Source of the DNA: Solirubrobacteraceae bacterium
Lineage (GTDB): Bacteria; Actinomycetota; Thermoleophilia; Solirubrobacterales; Solirubrobacteraceae
Assembly (NCBI GenBank): GCA_031177685.1
Contig: JAPSGI010000007.1
Location: forward strand, 124,001 to 188,000
DNA length: 64,000 bases
Direction: 5' to 3'
A program made the translations under genes and the position numbers. The notes beneath the pieces are model-generated. The model made no database searches, was not told the DNA's origin, and saw only the letters and a list, made by a program, of their open reading frames with translations. Below, one piece after another: positions 28,962 to 37,402 of the stretch. Every line of letters begins with the position of its first letter. The stretch's first letter is position 1.

Positions 28962-30321
28962 TCCCCGCGAAGTGGATGTCGTGGTCCTCGGCGGCGGTCC
29001 GGCCGGCGAGGTGGTGGCCGGTCGCCTGGGCGAGGCGGGGCTGGAAGTGGTGCTGGCCGAGCGCGAGCTGGTGGGCGGGGAGTGCTCCTACTACGCGTGC
29101 ATGCCGTCCAAGGCGCTGCTGCGCCCGGGCGACCTGGTGGCGGAGGTCGAGCGGGTGCCCGGCGTGCGGCTGGACGAGCCGGCGCTCGACGTGCCCCGCG
29201 CGCTCGCGCGCCGCGACGAGGTGATCCACGACCTCGACGACTCCGCGCAGCTGCCGTGGCTGCAGGAGCGCGGCGTGTCCGTCGCGCGCGGAGAGGCGCG
29301 CCTGGAGGGCGAGCGGACCGTGCGCGTCGGCGACCAGGTGCTGCGCGCCCGGCGCGCCGTGGTGGTCGCCACCGGGTCCGGCCCCGTGATGCCGCCGATC
29401 CCCGGCCTGGCCGAGGCGGCGCCGTGGACCAACCGGGAGGCCACCACGTCCAAGCGCGTCCCGCAGCGGCTGCTGGTGCTGGGCGGCGGCGTGGTGGGCG
29501 TCGAGATGGCCCAGGCGTGGTCGGCCCTCGGGTCCTCGGTCGCGCTGGTCGAGGCGCTGCCGCGCCTGATCGCGCGCGAGGAGGACTTCGCCTCCGAGCA
29601 GGTGGCGGACGCGCTGCGCGCCGCGGGCGTCGACGTCCGCCTCGGCGCGAAGGCGACGGCCGTGTCGCGCAACGGCGGCGAGGTCCGCCTCGAGCTCGAG
29701 GACGGCTCCTCGCTGACCGGCGACGAGCTGCTGGTGGCGATCGGCCGGCGCCCCCACACCGACGACCTCGGGCTGGAGACGGTCGGCCTCGAGCCCGGCC
29801 GGGCGATCGAGGTCGACGACCGGTTGCGCGCCGGCGGGCGCGAATGGCTGTACGCGATCGGCGACGTCAACGGGCGCGCGGCGCTCACCCATGCGGGGAA
29901 GTACCAGGCGCGCGTGGCGGCCGACGCGATCCTCGGCCGCGAGGCGCGCGCCACGGCGGACGGCCCCATGTCCCCGCGGGTGATCTTCACCGACCCGCAG
30001 GTCGCCGCGGTCGGCCACACGCTGGCCTCGGCGCGCGAAGCCGGCCTGGCGGTGCGCGCGGTCGACCATCCCGTCTCCGCGGTCGCCGGGGCCTCGTTCC
30101 ACGGCCGCGAGGCGCCCGGGCTGGCGCGGCTGGTGATCGACGAGGAGCGCGACGTGCTGGCCGGTGCCACGTTCACCGGCCCGGACGTGGCCGAGCTGCT
30201 GCATGCGGCGACGATCGCGCTGGTCGGCGAGGTCACGCTCGAGCGCCTCAAGGACGCGATCCCCTCGTTCCCCACGCGCAGCGAGGTGTGGCTGCGCCTG
30301 CTGGAGAAGGACGGGCGCTAG
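28954..30321 (+). CDS. FAD-dependent pyridine nucleotide-disulfide oxidoreductase (dihydrolipoyl dehydrogenase/mercuric-reductase-like)
   Basis: VVVLGGGPAGEVVAGRLGEAG; GGECSYYACMPSKALLRPG redox disulfide motif. Confidence 0.9.
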   Translation: MPDPREVDVVVLGGGPAGEVVAGRLGEAGLEVVLAERELVGGECSYYACMPSKALLRPGDLVAEVERVPGVRLDEPALDVPRALARRDEVIHDLDDSAQLPWLQERGVSVARGEARLEGERTVRVGDQVLRARRAVVVATGSGPVMPPIPGLAEAAPWTNREATTSKRVPQRLLVLGGGVVGVEMAQAWSALGSSVALVEALPRLIAREEDFASEQVADALRAAGVDVRLGAKATAVSRNGGEVRLELEDGSSLTGDELLVAIGRRPHTDDLGLETVGLEPGRAIEVDDRLRAGGREWLYAIGDVNGRAALTHAGKYQARVAADAILGREARATADGPMSPRVIFTDPQVAAVGHTLASAREAGLAVRAVDHPVSAVAGASFHGREAPGLARLVIDEERDVLAGATFTGPDVAELLHAATIALVGEVTLERLKDAIPSFPTRSEVWLRLLEKDGR

Positions 30322-30899
30322 CCGAGCACGCGGAAGGCGGCGCTGCGCGGCCGCGAACGCGTGCCGCCCGCGACCGCCGTCACGACCGCGCGATAGGCGC
30401 CGGGCCGCAGGCCGCGCGCCGGGAGGACGACCGCGGCGTTTCCGGGCCGCCGGACGCTGCGCACCAGGCTGCGGACGCGCACCCAGCGCGTGGCGCGCCG
30501 GCGCTCGATCGCGATCCGCACCGTGGCGGAGCGCGAGAGCCCGAAGCGCAGCGTGGCCGCGCGCCGCCCGCGCAGCGCGGCGGGGACCAAGCGCAGCCGG
30601 CTGACCACCGGCGCGCCCTGCGTCCCGCCGCCGCCCGGGCACCCGCCGGTGCGCTGGCGGACGATCTCCGCCCCGATCGCGCCCTCGAGCCCGCTGTACT
30701 CGTCCTCGCCGGTCATCACGGAGCGGGCGTTCTCCAGCTCCTCGACGGTGAACCGGCACGCGGTCAGGACGCGGTCGCGCTGCCAGTCGCCGCGGACCGC
30801 GGCGTAGTCGCTGCGCTCGTCCGCCGCCGCGGGCGCGGCCGCGCCGAGCGCGCAACCCGCCGCCGCCGCGAACGCCCCTGCCCAGGTCCGCCGCCGCAT
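30318..30899 (-). CDS. secreted hypothetical protein
   Basis: Signal peptide MRRRTWAGAFAAAAGCALGAAAPAAA; 193 aa. Confidence 0.55.
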   Translation of the reverse strand: MRRRTWAGAFAAAAGCALGAAAPAAADERSDYAAVRGDWQRDRVLTACRFTVEELENARSVMTGEDEYSGLEGAIGAEIVRQRTGGCPGGGGTQGAPVVSRLRLVPAALRGRRAATLRFGLSRSATVRIAIERRRATRWVRVRSLVRSVRRPGNAAVVLPARGLRPGAYRAVVTAVAGGTRSRPRSAAFRVLG

Positions 30900-30940
30900 C
30901 GCGGCGACGATAGCCGGCGCTCATGGCCATCCGTCGCAGG

Positions 30941-30958
30941 TGCGAACATGTGTTCGCA
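30941..30958. promoter_or_regulatory. LexA/SOS box
   Basis: TGCGAACATGTGTTCGCA; matches the Gram-positive SOS consensus CGAACRNRYGTTCG exactly; 7-bp arms. Confidence 0.8.
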
Positions 30959-33900
30959 TGGCCTACGTCGAGCTCCACGCCCACTCCGCCTACTCGTTCC
31001 TCGATGGCGCGTCGCTGCCCGAGGAGCTGGCCGCGGCGGCGGTGCAGAAGGGCTACCCGGCGATGGCGCTCGCCGACCACGACGGCGTGTACGGGTCGAT
31101 GGAGTGGGCGGTGGCCGCGGAGGCGCTCGGGCTGCGGGCGATCCACGGCGCGGAGCTGACCCTCGACGACGGCCGCCACGTGACGCTGCTGGTGGAGGAC
31201 GCGCGCGGGTGGGCGAGCCTGTGCCGGCTGATCACGCTCGCCCACGCGCACACGCGGGACGGGCGCGAGGGCGCGCCGGCCACGCCGCCCCACGTCGCGC
31301 TGGAGGCGGTGCTCCTCCACGCCGCCGGACTCGTCTGCCTGACCGGTTGCGCGACGAATGGCGTGGAGGACGAGGCGACCGCGCGGCGGCTGCTGGAGGC
31401 CTTCGGCCGCGACGGGTTGCGCGTCGAGCTGCAGCGCCCGTTCCTCCCGGGCGACCGGGCGCGCAACCGCGTCCGCGCCGCGCTGGCCCGGCGGCTGGGG
31501 GTGCCGGCCGTGGCCACGGGCAACGTCCACGCGCACGTGCGCGCGCGCGCGCCGCTGCAGGATGCGCTCACCGCGGTGCGCCTGCACGAGACGCTGGACG
31601 CCTCAGAGCCGCGCCGGCGCGGAAACTGGTCGCACGTCCTGGCCTCGCCGGCCGCGATGGCCGCCCGCTTCGCGGACCATCCCGACGCCGTGGCCGAGAC
31701 CGAGCGGCTGGCCGAGCGGCTGCGCTTCGACCTGCGCGCCGGCCTGGGGTACCGCTACCCCGGCGCGGAGGACGCCGGCGCGGGCGCGCAGCTGGCCGCC
31801 CGCTGCCGCGACGCGCTGGAGGAGCGCTACGGCGCGGGCCGCGACCACGGCGCCGCCCTCGCGCGCCTGGAGCAGGAGCTGCGCGTGATCGAGAAGCTCG
31901 GCCTGGCCGGCTTCTTCCTGCTGCACCACGACATGGTCGAGCTGGCCCGCGAGGTGGCGGTCGAGGTGCGCGGAGCGGGGAGCGCCCGCGGCGTGCTGCC
32001 GCCGGCGCGCGGGCGCGGCTCCTCGGTCTCCTCGATCGTCTGCTACCTGATCGGCCTCTCGCACGTGGACCCGATCCGCAACGAGCTGTTCCTCGGGCGC
32101 TTCCTCAACGAGGAGCTGACCGCTCTGCCCGACATCGACCTCGACTTCCCGCGCGACATCCGCGAGCGGCTGATCCCCCGCATCCACGAGCGCTACGGGC
32201 GCGACCGCTCGGCGCTGGTGGCCGCCTTCCCCACGTACCGCGCGCGCGGGGCGATCCGGGAGCTGGGCAAGGCGCTGGGGCTGCCGCCCGGCGAGGTGGA
32301 GCGGGTGGCACGCGGCTCGGAGGGCTGGTCGGCGAAGGAGGTGGGCCGCGACGTGGTCGCCGCGCTGGGCGCCGACCGCGCCCGGCACGGGCGCTGGCCG
32401 TGGCTGGTGCGCCTGGCGCACGAGGCGCACGGGCTGCCCCGCCACCTCTCGCAGCACTCGGGCGGGATGATCGTCGCCACCCGCCCGCTGGTCGACTGCT
32501 GCCCGATCGTGCCGGCCGCCATGGAGGGGCGCCAGATCGTCCAATGGGACAAGGACTCCTGCGCCGACGCGGGCTTTTTGAAGATCGACCTGCTGGGCCT
32601 GGGGATGCTCTCGGCGGTCGAGCGCTGCGTGGACACGATCGCGCGCACCCGCGGCGAGCGCATCGACCTCTCGCGGATCCCCTACGACGATCCCGCCACC
32701 TACGACGCGATCCAGCGCGCGGAGACCACCGGCGTGTTCCAGATCGAGAGCCGCGCCCAGATGGCCTCGCTGCTGCGCACCCGCCCGGCCAACCTCGACG
32801 ACATCACGGTCCAGGTGGCGATCGTGCGCCCCGGGCCGATCCAGGGCGGCGCGGTCAACCCCTACATCGAGCGCCGCCAGCGCCTGCGCGCCGACCCGTC
32901 CTACGAGGTCCCCTACGAGCATCCGTCCCTGGAGCCGGTCCTGCGCGACACGCTGGGGACGATCATCTTCCAGGACCAGGTGCTGGAGGTCGCCGCGGCC
33001 TTCGCGGGGTTCTCGGCGGGCGAGGCGGAGAGCCTGCGCCGGGCGATGAGCCGCAAGCGCAGCGAGGCGGCGATCGCCGCCCACCACGAGCGCTTCGTGG
33101 CCGGCGCCGCGGCCACCCACGGCGCCGGCCGTGAGACGGCCGAGCGGGTGTGGTCGATGATCGAGGGCTTCTCGGGCTTCGGGTTTCCCAAGGCCCACGG
33201 CGCCGCGTTCGGCCTGCTGGCCTACCAGTCGACATGGCTGCGCGTCCACCATCCCGCGGAGTTCCTGTGCGCACTGCTCAACGAGCAGCCGATGGGCTTC
33301 TACGTCCCGGACACCCTCGTCCACGAGGCCCAGCGCCGGGGCGTGAAGGTTCTCCCACCCCACATAGAAATCAGCAACGCCGAGTGCGCCACCGAGCAGT
33401 GTGGAGTTGACCGCGACATAGGCGGCAAACTCAACACGGTGGGAGTGCGGATCGGCCTGGGCTACGTCGCCGGGGTGCGCCGGGACGAGGTGGACGCGCT
33501 GGTGGCCGCCCGCGCGGCGCGGGGTGGGCGCTTCGGCTCGCTGGCCGCGCTGGCGGCGAGCGCCGGCGCGGGACGCGCGTCGCTGGAGCGCCTGGCCTGG
33601 GCCGGCGCCTGCGACGGCCTGGCCGGCGGCGACCGCCGCGCCGCCCTGTGGTCGATCGGGGTCACGGCGACCGCCGAGCCGGCAAGGAGCGGCACGCAGC
33701 TGGCGCTGGCGCTCGACACGCCGGCGGCGCCGGACCTCGACCGGCTCACGCCGTGGCAGCGGATGCTGGCCGACTACTCCGCGACGGGCTTGACGACCGC
33801 GGCGCACCCGCTGGAGCTCCTGCGCGACAGCCTGCCGCGCGGGGTCGCGACCTCGCGCGACCTGCGCACGCTTCCCCACCGCCGCCGCGTGCGGGTGGGC

Positions 33901-34263
33901 GGGCTGGTGGTGGCGCGCCAGCGGCCCGGCACGGCCAACGGGATCGTCTTCCTGCTGCTGGAGGACGAGCACGGGACGACCAACCTCATCGTCCCGCCCG
34001 ACGTCTACGAGCGCCACCGCCTCACCGTGCGCACCGAGCCGCTCGTGCTGGCGACCGGGCGCCTCGAGCGCCACCCCGCCGCCGGCGGCGCGATCAACGT
34101 GCTCGTCGACCACCTCGAGCCGATCCACGCCCCCGAGCAGCCGACCGCCGAGGTGCGCGACCTGGAGCGCCCGGCGCAGGAGGCCCGCGGCGGCGAGGAG
34201 GAGGCGGACTTCCGGGCCGTGGCGCCGGCGGTGATGAGCTTCGGGTCCGGCCGCCGCCGCTAG
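30958..34263 (+). CDS. dnaE2: error-prone DNA polymerase III alpha subunit (DnaE2/ImuC)
   Basis: MAYVELHAHSAYSFLDGAS PHP domain start; GFLKIDLLGLGMLSAVERC; ETTGVFQIESRAQM; GFPKAHGAAFGLLAYQSTWL; starts at the SOS box. Confidence 0.92.
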   Translation: MAYVELHAHSAYSFLDGASLPEELAAAAVQKGYPAMALADHDGVYGSMEWAVAAEALGLRAIHGAELTLDDGRHVTLLVEDARGWASLCRLITLAHAHTRDGREGAPATPPHVALEAVLLHAAGLVCLTGCATNGVEDEATARRLLEAFGRDGLRVELQRPFLPGDRARNRVRAALARRLGVPAVATGNVHAHVRARAPLQDALTAVRLHETLDASEPRRRGNWSHVLASPAAMAARFADHPDAVAETERLAERLRFDLRAGLGYRYPGAEDAGAGAQLAARCRDALEERYGAGRDHGAALARLEQELRVIEKLGLAGFFLLHHDMVELAREVAVEVRGAGSARGVLPPARGRGSSVSSIVCYLIGLSHVDPIRNELFLGRFLNEELTALPDIDLDFPRDIRERLIPRIHERYGRDRSALVAAFPTYRARGAIRELGKALGLPPGEVERVARGSEGWSAKEVGRDVVAALGADRARHGRWPWLVRLAHEAHGLPRHLSQHSGGMIVATRPLVDCCPIVPAAMEGRQIVQWDKDSCADAGFLKIDLLGLGMLSAVERCVDTIARTRGERIDLSRIPYDDPATYDAIQRAETTGVFQIESRAQMASLLRTRPANLDDITVQVAIVRPGPIQGGAVNPYIERRQRLRADPSYEVPYEHPSLEPVLRDTLGTIIFQDQVLEVAAAFAGFSAGEAESLRRAMSRKRSEAAIAAHHERFVAGAAATHGAGRETAERVWSMIEGFSGFGFPKAHGAAFGLLAYQSTWLRVHHPAEFLCALLNEQPMGFYVPDTLVHEAQRRGVKVLPPHIEISNAECATEQCGVDRDIGGKLNTVGVRIGLGYVAGVRRDEVDALVAARAARGGRFGSLAALAASAGAGRASLERLAWAGACDGLAGGDRRAALWSIGVTATAEPARSGTQLALALDTPAAPDLDRLTPWQRMLADYSATGLTTAAHPLELLRDSLPRGVATSRDLRTLPHRRRVRVGGLVVARQRPGTANGIVFLLLEDEHGTTNLIVPPDVYERHRLTVRTEPLVLATGRLERHPAAGGAINVLVDHLEPIHAPEQPTAEVRDLERPAQEARGGEEEADFRAVAPAVMSFGSGRRR

Positions 34264-34901
34264 GTGTCGGCGGCCGCCTCGCCGCGCGCGGCGGCGCGCC
34301 GCTCCAGCAGGCGCGCGACCTCGGAGTCGTCGACCTGCGAGAAGTCCGCGTAGAACTGGCCGACCGCGAAGAACTCGGGCGGCTCCACGACCAGCGGAGC
34401 CACCGCCTCCCAGCGCCCCGACAGCTCGCGCAGGCCGGGCCCCGAGGCCACCGGTACCGCCATCACCACCCGGTCGGCGCCGTGGCGCTCCACCGTCTCC
34501 AGCGCCACCGCCATCGAGCGTCCGGTGGCCAGGCCGTCGTCGACCACGATCGCGGTCCGGCCGGCGATCGCCACGCGCTCGCGCCCGGACCGCAGGGTCC
34601 CGGCCTGCTCGCGCGCCAGCTCCAGCTGCGGCTCGACCAGCTCGCGCGGCACGCCGGGCGGCAATACGACCCCGTCCTCGCTGACCGCTCCCAGCGCGTA
34701 CTCGCGCTGGGCGGGATGGCCGACCTTGCGCACGACCAGGACGTCCAGCGGCGCGTCGAGCGCGTCGGCGACCTCCGCGGCCACCGGAACTCCGCCCCGT
34801 GCCATCCCGAGCACGAGCACCTCGTTCTCCAGGTGAGGCAGCGCCTCGGCGACCCGGCGGCCGGCCTCGGCGCGGTTCGCGAAGGAGCGACCTCGCGCCA
34901 T
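34260..34901 (-). CDS. phosphoribosyltransferase family protein
   Basis: VLVLGMARGGVPVAAEVADALDAPLDVLVVRKVG; TAIVVDDGLATGRSM. Confidence 0.9.
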   Translation of the reverse strand: MARGRSFANRAEAGRRVAEALPHLENEVLVLGMARGGVPVAAEVADALDAPLDVLVVRKVGHPAQREYALGAVSEDGVVLPPGVPRELVEPQLELAREQAGTLRSGRERVAIAGRTAIVVDDGLATGRSMAVALETVERHGADRVVMAVPVASGPGLRELSGRWEAVAPLVVEPPEFFAVGQFYADFSQVDDSEVARLLERRAAARGEAAADT

Positions 34902-34964
34902 GCGCCCACCGTAGCGCGCCCCACGCGCCCCCGGGGGCGCGGCGTGTATGTTCCCCGGCGCCAG

Positions 34965-35456
34965 ATGGGTGCGCTTCTGTTCATCGGGGCCTGGGTGCTG
35001 CTGGGCGTGGCGGTCTTGTTCATCGCGATGAGCGGCGGTCCGCGCGGTGCCCGCGAGGCGCTCTACAGCCAGCGCAAGGGCCCGCGCCGCGCGACCGCGA
35101 TCGCGGTGACCGTCGTCTTCGCCGTGATGGGGATCGCCGTGCCGGCCGCCGTCATCGCCGGCAACGAGGACGACGACGAGGCCGGCCGCGCGCGCATCGA
35201 ACTGACCGCGAGCCAGGAGCGCGGCCGCGAGCTGTTCGGCGAGGTCTGCCAGCAGTGCCACACGCTGGCGGCGGCCAACGCCGTGGGTCGGGTGGGCACG
35301 AACCTCGACACGCTCAAGCCGCCCAAGTCGCTCGTGCTCGACGCGATCCTCAAGGGGCGCGTGCGCGGCGCGGGGACGATGCCGGCCGGCCTCTACACGG
35401 GCAAGGACGCCGAGGACGTGGCGGACTTCGTGGCCGCCGTGGCCGGCCGCCAGTAG
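34965..35456 (+). CDS. membrane-anchored c-type cytochrome
   Basis: TM segments then GRELFGEVCQQCHTLAAANAVGRVGTNLD; CxxCH heme motif. Confidence 0.88.
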   Translation: MGALLFIGAWVLLGVAVLFIAMSGGPRGAREALYSQRKGPRRATAIAVTVVFAVMGIAVPAAVIAGNEDDDEAGRARIELTASQERGRELFGEVCQQCHTLAAANAVGRVGTNLDTLKPPKSLVLDAILKGRVRGAGTMPAGLYTGKDAEDVADFVAAVAGRQ

Positions 35457-35797
35457 TGGAGGAAGCCCGCGCACGCGAGCTGCTGGCCCGCGAGCGCGCC
35501 CGCATCGAGCGTGCGCTGGGCGAGCTGCGCGGCAGCAGCGCCGGCGACGAGCTGGCCGACTACGACCAGCACCTGGCCGACGCGGCCAGCGAGCTCTACG
35601 AGTCCGAGCGCGACGCCGGCCTGGCGGAGCAGCTGCGCGAGGAGCTGGCCGCGGTCGAGCGCGCGGAGCGCCGGCTCGCCGAGGGGACGTTCGGGCTCTC
35701 GGTCGAGAGCGGCGCCCCCATCCCCGACGAGCGCCTGGAGGCCATGCCGACCGCCGAGCGCACCGTCGAGGAGCAGTCCCGCCGCGCCCGGCGCTGA
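35456..35797 (+). CDS. DksA/TraR-like protein lacking zinc-finger cysteines
   Basis: Coiled-coil LADYDQHLADAASELYESERD...VERAERRLAEGTFGLSVESGAPIPDERLEAMPTAERTVEEQ; GTG start overlaps upstream stop. Confidence 0.75.
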   Translation: MEEARARELLARERARIERALGELRGSSAGDELADYDQHLADAASELYESERDAGLAEQLREELAAVERAERRLAEGTFGLSVESGAPIPDERLEAMPTAERTVEEQSRRARR

Positions 35798-35894
35798 TCG
35801 CCCCCCGCAAAGTGCGGCAAGAGCTCCGTCCGACGGCTCCATAACACTGCGCGCATCCGTCCCCGGACCGATCCGCTGGTAGGATGCCGCCCGC

Positions 35895-36026
35895 CATACC
35901 GCTGAGTTCCCGCGACCGCTGCGGGAAGCGGGGGACCCACAGTTCGGGGCGAATCGCGCGTTCTGCGCGTAGCGCGGCTCTTTCGGCGCAAGCCCGTCAG
36001 CTAACCCCGTAAGCACGAGAAAGAGG
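35895..36026 (+). ncRNA. c-di-AMP riboswitch (ydaO/yuaA type) candidate, boundaries approximate
   Basis: Leader carries ctgagttcc...gggGACCCacagttcGGGGcGAATcgc...GCCCGtcAGCTAACCccGTAaGCacgagaaagagga directly before an ATG; recognised against remembered ydaO core segments. Confidence 0.82.
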
Positions 36027-36027
36027 A

Positions 36028-36258
36028 ATGAGCAACCGACAGGCACACGCACGCGTGGACGAGGTTCCGCGCCGGACCGTCACGATCACCGGCCGCCCCG
36101 AGCGGGTGGTCCCGCGACACCTGCGCCTGGTGGAGATCGAGCGCCGCCGCCCGCCGCGGACGGCCGTCGAGCGGCTCGGGCCGCGACCGGACCGCATCGC
36201 GCTGTGGGCGGTCTTCATGGCGCTTTTCCTCATCCTCGTGGTCCTTCTCTCCGGCTGA
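36028..36258 (+). CDS. uncharacterised 76-aa single-TM protein downstream of riboswitch
   Basis: Basic cytoplasmic N-terminus, C-terminal TM IALWAVFMALFLILVVLLSG; RBS agaggaATG. Confidence 0.65.
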   Translation: MSNRQAHARVDEVPRRTVTITGRPERVVPRHLRLVEIERRRPPRTAVERLGPRPDRIALWAVFMALFLILVVLLSG

Positions 36259-36263
36259 CCCCG

Positions 36264-36284
36264 GTCCGCGGTCAGGCCGCGGAC
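36264..36284 (+). terminator. candidate terminator hairpin
   Basis: GTCCGCGG-tcagg-CCGCGGAC perfect 8-bp stem just after the stop; no clear U-tract. Confidence 0.5.
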
Positions 36285-36325
36285 TGAGCCGATGTTTATG
36301 AAGGCCCGTACAAGTGGAGAACAAC

Positions 36326-36373
36326 CCGTAAGCGGTATCTCGCGCGAAGTTCGCATTCGAGATATACTTACGG
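36326..36373. promoter_or_regulatory. nested inverted repeat upstream of carboxymuconolactone decarboxylase gene
   Basis: ccgtaagcggtATCTCG - cGCGAAgTTCGCatt - CGAGATatacttacgg. Confidence 0.7.
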
Positions 36374-36435
36374 ATCGTAAGGAGTCTCTCCTCCGAACGC
36401 CTCTCCTCCACTCCCCCTCCCCGAAAGACACGCCC

Positions 36436-37008
36436 ATGCCGAAGACCGAGATGAGCAGGTTCCAGATCCATGACGAGCTGACCGCGCCCGAGGGGTCGGT
36501 TCCCGTCCTCAAGGGCGCTCTGGCCAGCGGCGGCCAGCTCCCGAACTTCCTCGGCGTGCTGGCCGGCTCCCCCGCCGCCCTGCGCGGCTACGCGCGGTTC
36601 CGCTCGGAGCTGCGCCACGGCCAGCTCGACTCCGCCACGGTGGCGCGGATCGCGCTCGCGGTCGCCGAGCACCACGGGTCCCAGCCCGGCATCGCCATCC
36701 ACTCCAGGATGGCGCGCAGCGCCGGCCTGGGCCTCGACGAGGTCGCCCTGGCGCGCGAGTGGGACTCGCGCGACGAGCGCCAGTCCGCGCTGCTGCGCCT
36801 GCTGCGGCCGCTCACCAGCGCGGGTGAGAAGCCGCCCGCGTACCTCCTCGAGGAGGCGCGCGAGGCCGGCTGGTCAGACGAGCAGATCCTCGAGGCCATC
36901 GCGCACCTCTCGCTCGAGACGTTCACCGCCCTGATCAACGTGGCGGGCGACGTCCCCGTCGACGGGTCGGTCGAGGAATCCCGCACTTCGACCCTACGAG
37001 CCGCATAG
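36436..37008 (+). CDS. carboxymuconolactone decarboxylase/AhpD-like protein
   Basis: VARIALAVAEHHGSQPGIAIHSRMARSAGL; LSLETFTALINVAGDVPVD. Confidence 0.75.
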   Translation: MPKTEMSRFQIHDELTAPEGSVPVLKGALASGGQLPNFLGVLAGSPAALRGYARFRSELRHGQLDSATVARIALAVAEHHGSQPGIAIHSRMARSAGLGLDEVALAREWDSRDERQSALLRLLRPLTSAGEKPPAYLLEEAREAGWSDEQILEAIAHLSLETFTALINVAGDVPVDGSVEESRTSTLRAA

Positions 37009-37014
37009 CCGGGC

Positions 37015-37359
37015 ATGTCCGACGAGCCCGCCGCCTGCTGTCCCTACTACCACCAGGCGGTGGAGCTCATCGGCAAGCGCTGGACCGGCGCGATCGTCGT
37101 GGTGCTGCTGGACGGGCCGCTGCGCTTCTCCCAGATCGGCGCGGCCGTCCCGCAGCTCTCGGACCGGCTGCTCTCCGAGCGCATGAAGGAGCTGGAGGCC
37201 CGCGGGCTGGTGGAGCGCAGCGTCGAGGCGGGACCGCCCATCCGCGTGGAGTACGCGCTCACCGACATGGGCCGCCAGCTCGAGCCCGCGCTCACCGAGC
37301 TCAAGGCCTGGGCGCGCCGCTGGCTGGCCTCGGATGCGCGAGCCGCGGCCGCCCGATAG
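37015..37359 (+). CDS. HxlR-family transcriptional regulator
   Basis: CCPYYHQAVELIGKRWTGAIVVVLLDGPLRFSQIGAAVPQLSDRLLSERMKELEARGLVER. Confidence 0.92.
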   Translation: MSDEPAACCPYYHQAVELIGKRWTGAIVVVLLDGPLRFSQIGAAVPQLSDRLLSERMKELEARGLVERSVEAGPPIRVEYALTDMGRQLEPALTELKAWARRWLASDARAAAAR

Positions 37360-37402
37360 GTTGACGCCTTCCTAGAAAGCGAAGAATCGTCGGGGAGGGC
37401 AA

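Noticed and set aside
28954-30321. Naming the oxidoreductase lpdA as the E3 partner of the Kgd fusion
   Set aside because: Located about 14 kb away, and the motif alone does not separate dihydrolipoyl dehydrogenase from mercuric-reductase-like or other family members
29082-33134. 1350-aa plus-strand ORF
   Set aside because: Frame shadow of the oxidoreductase and dnaE2 genes
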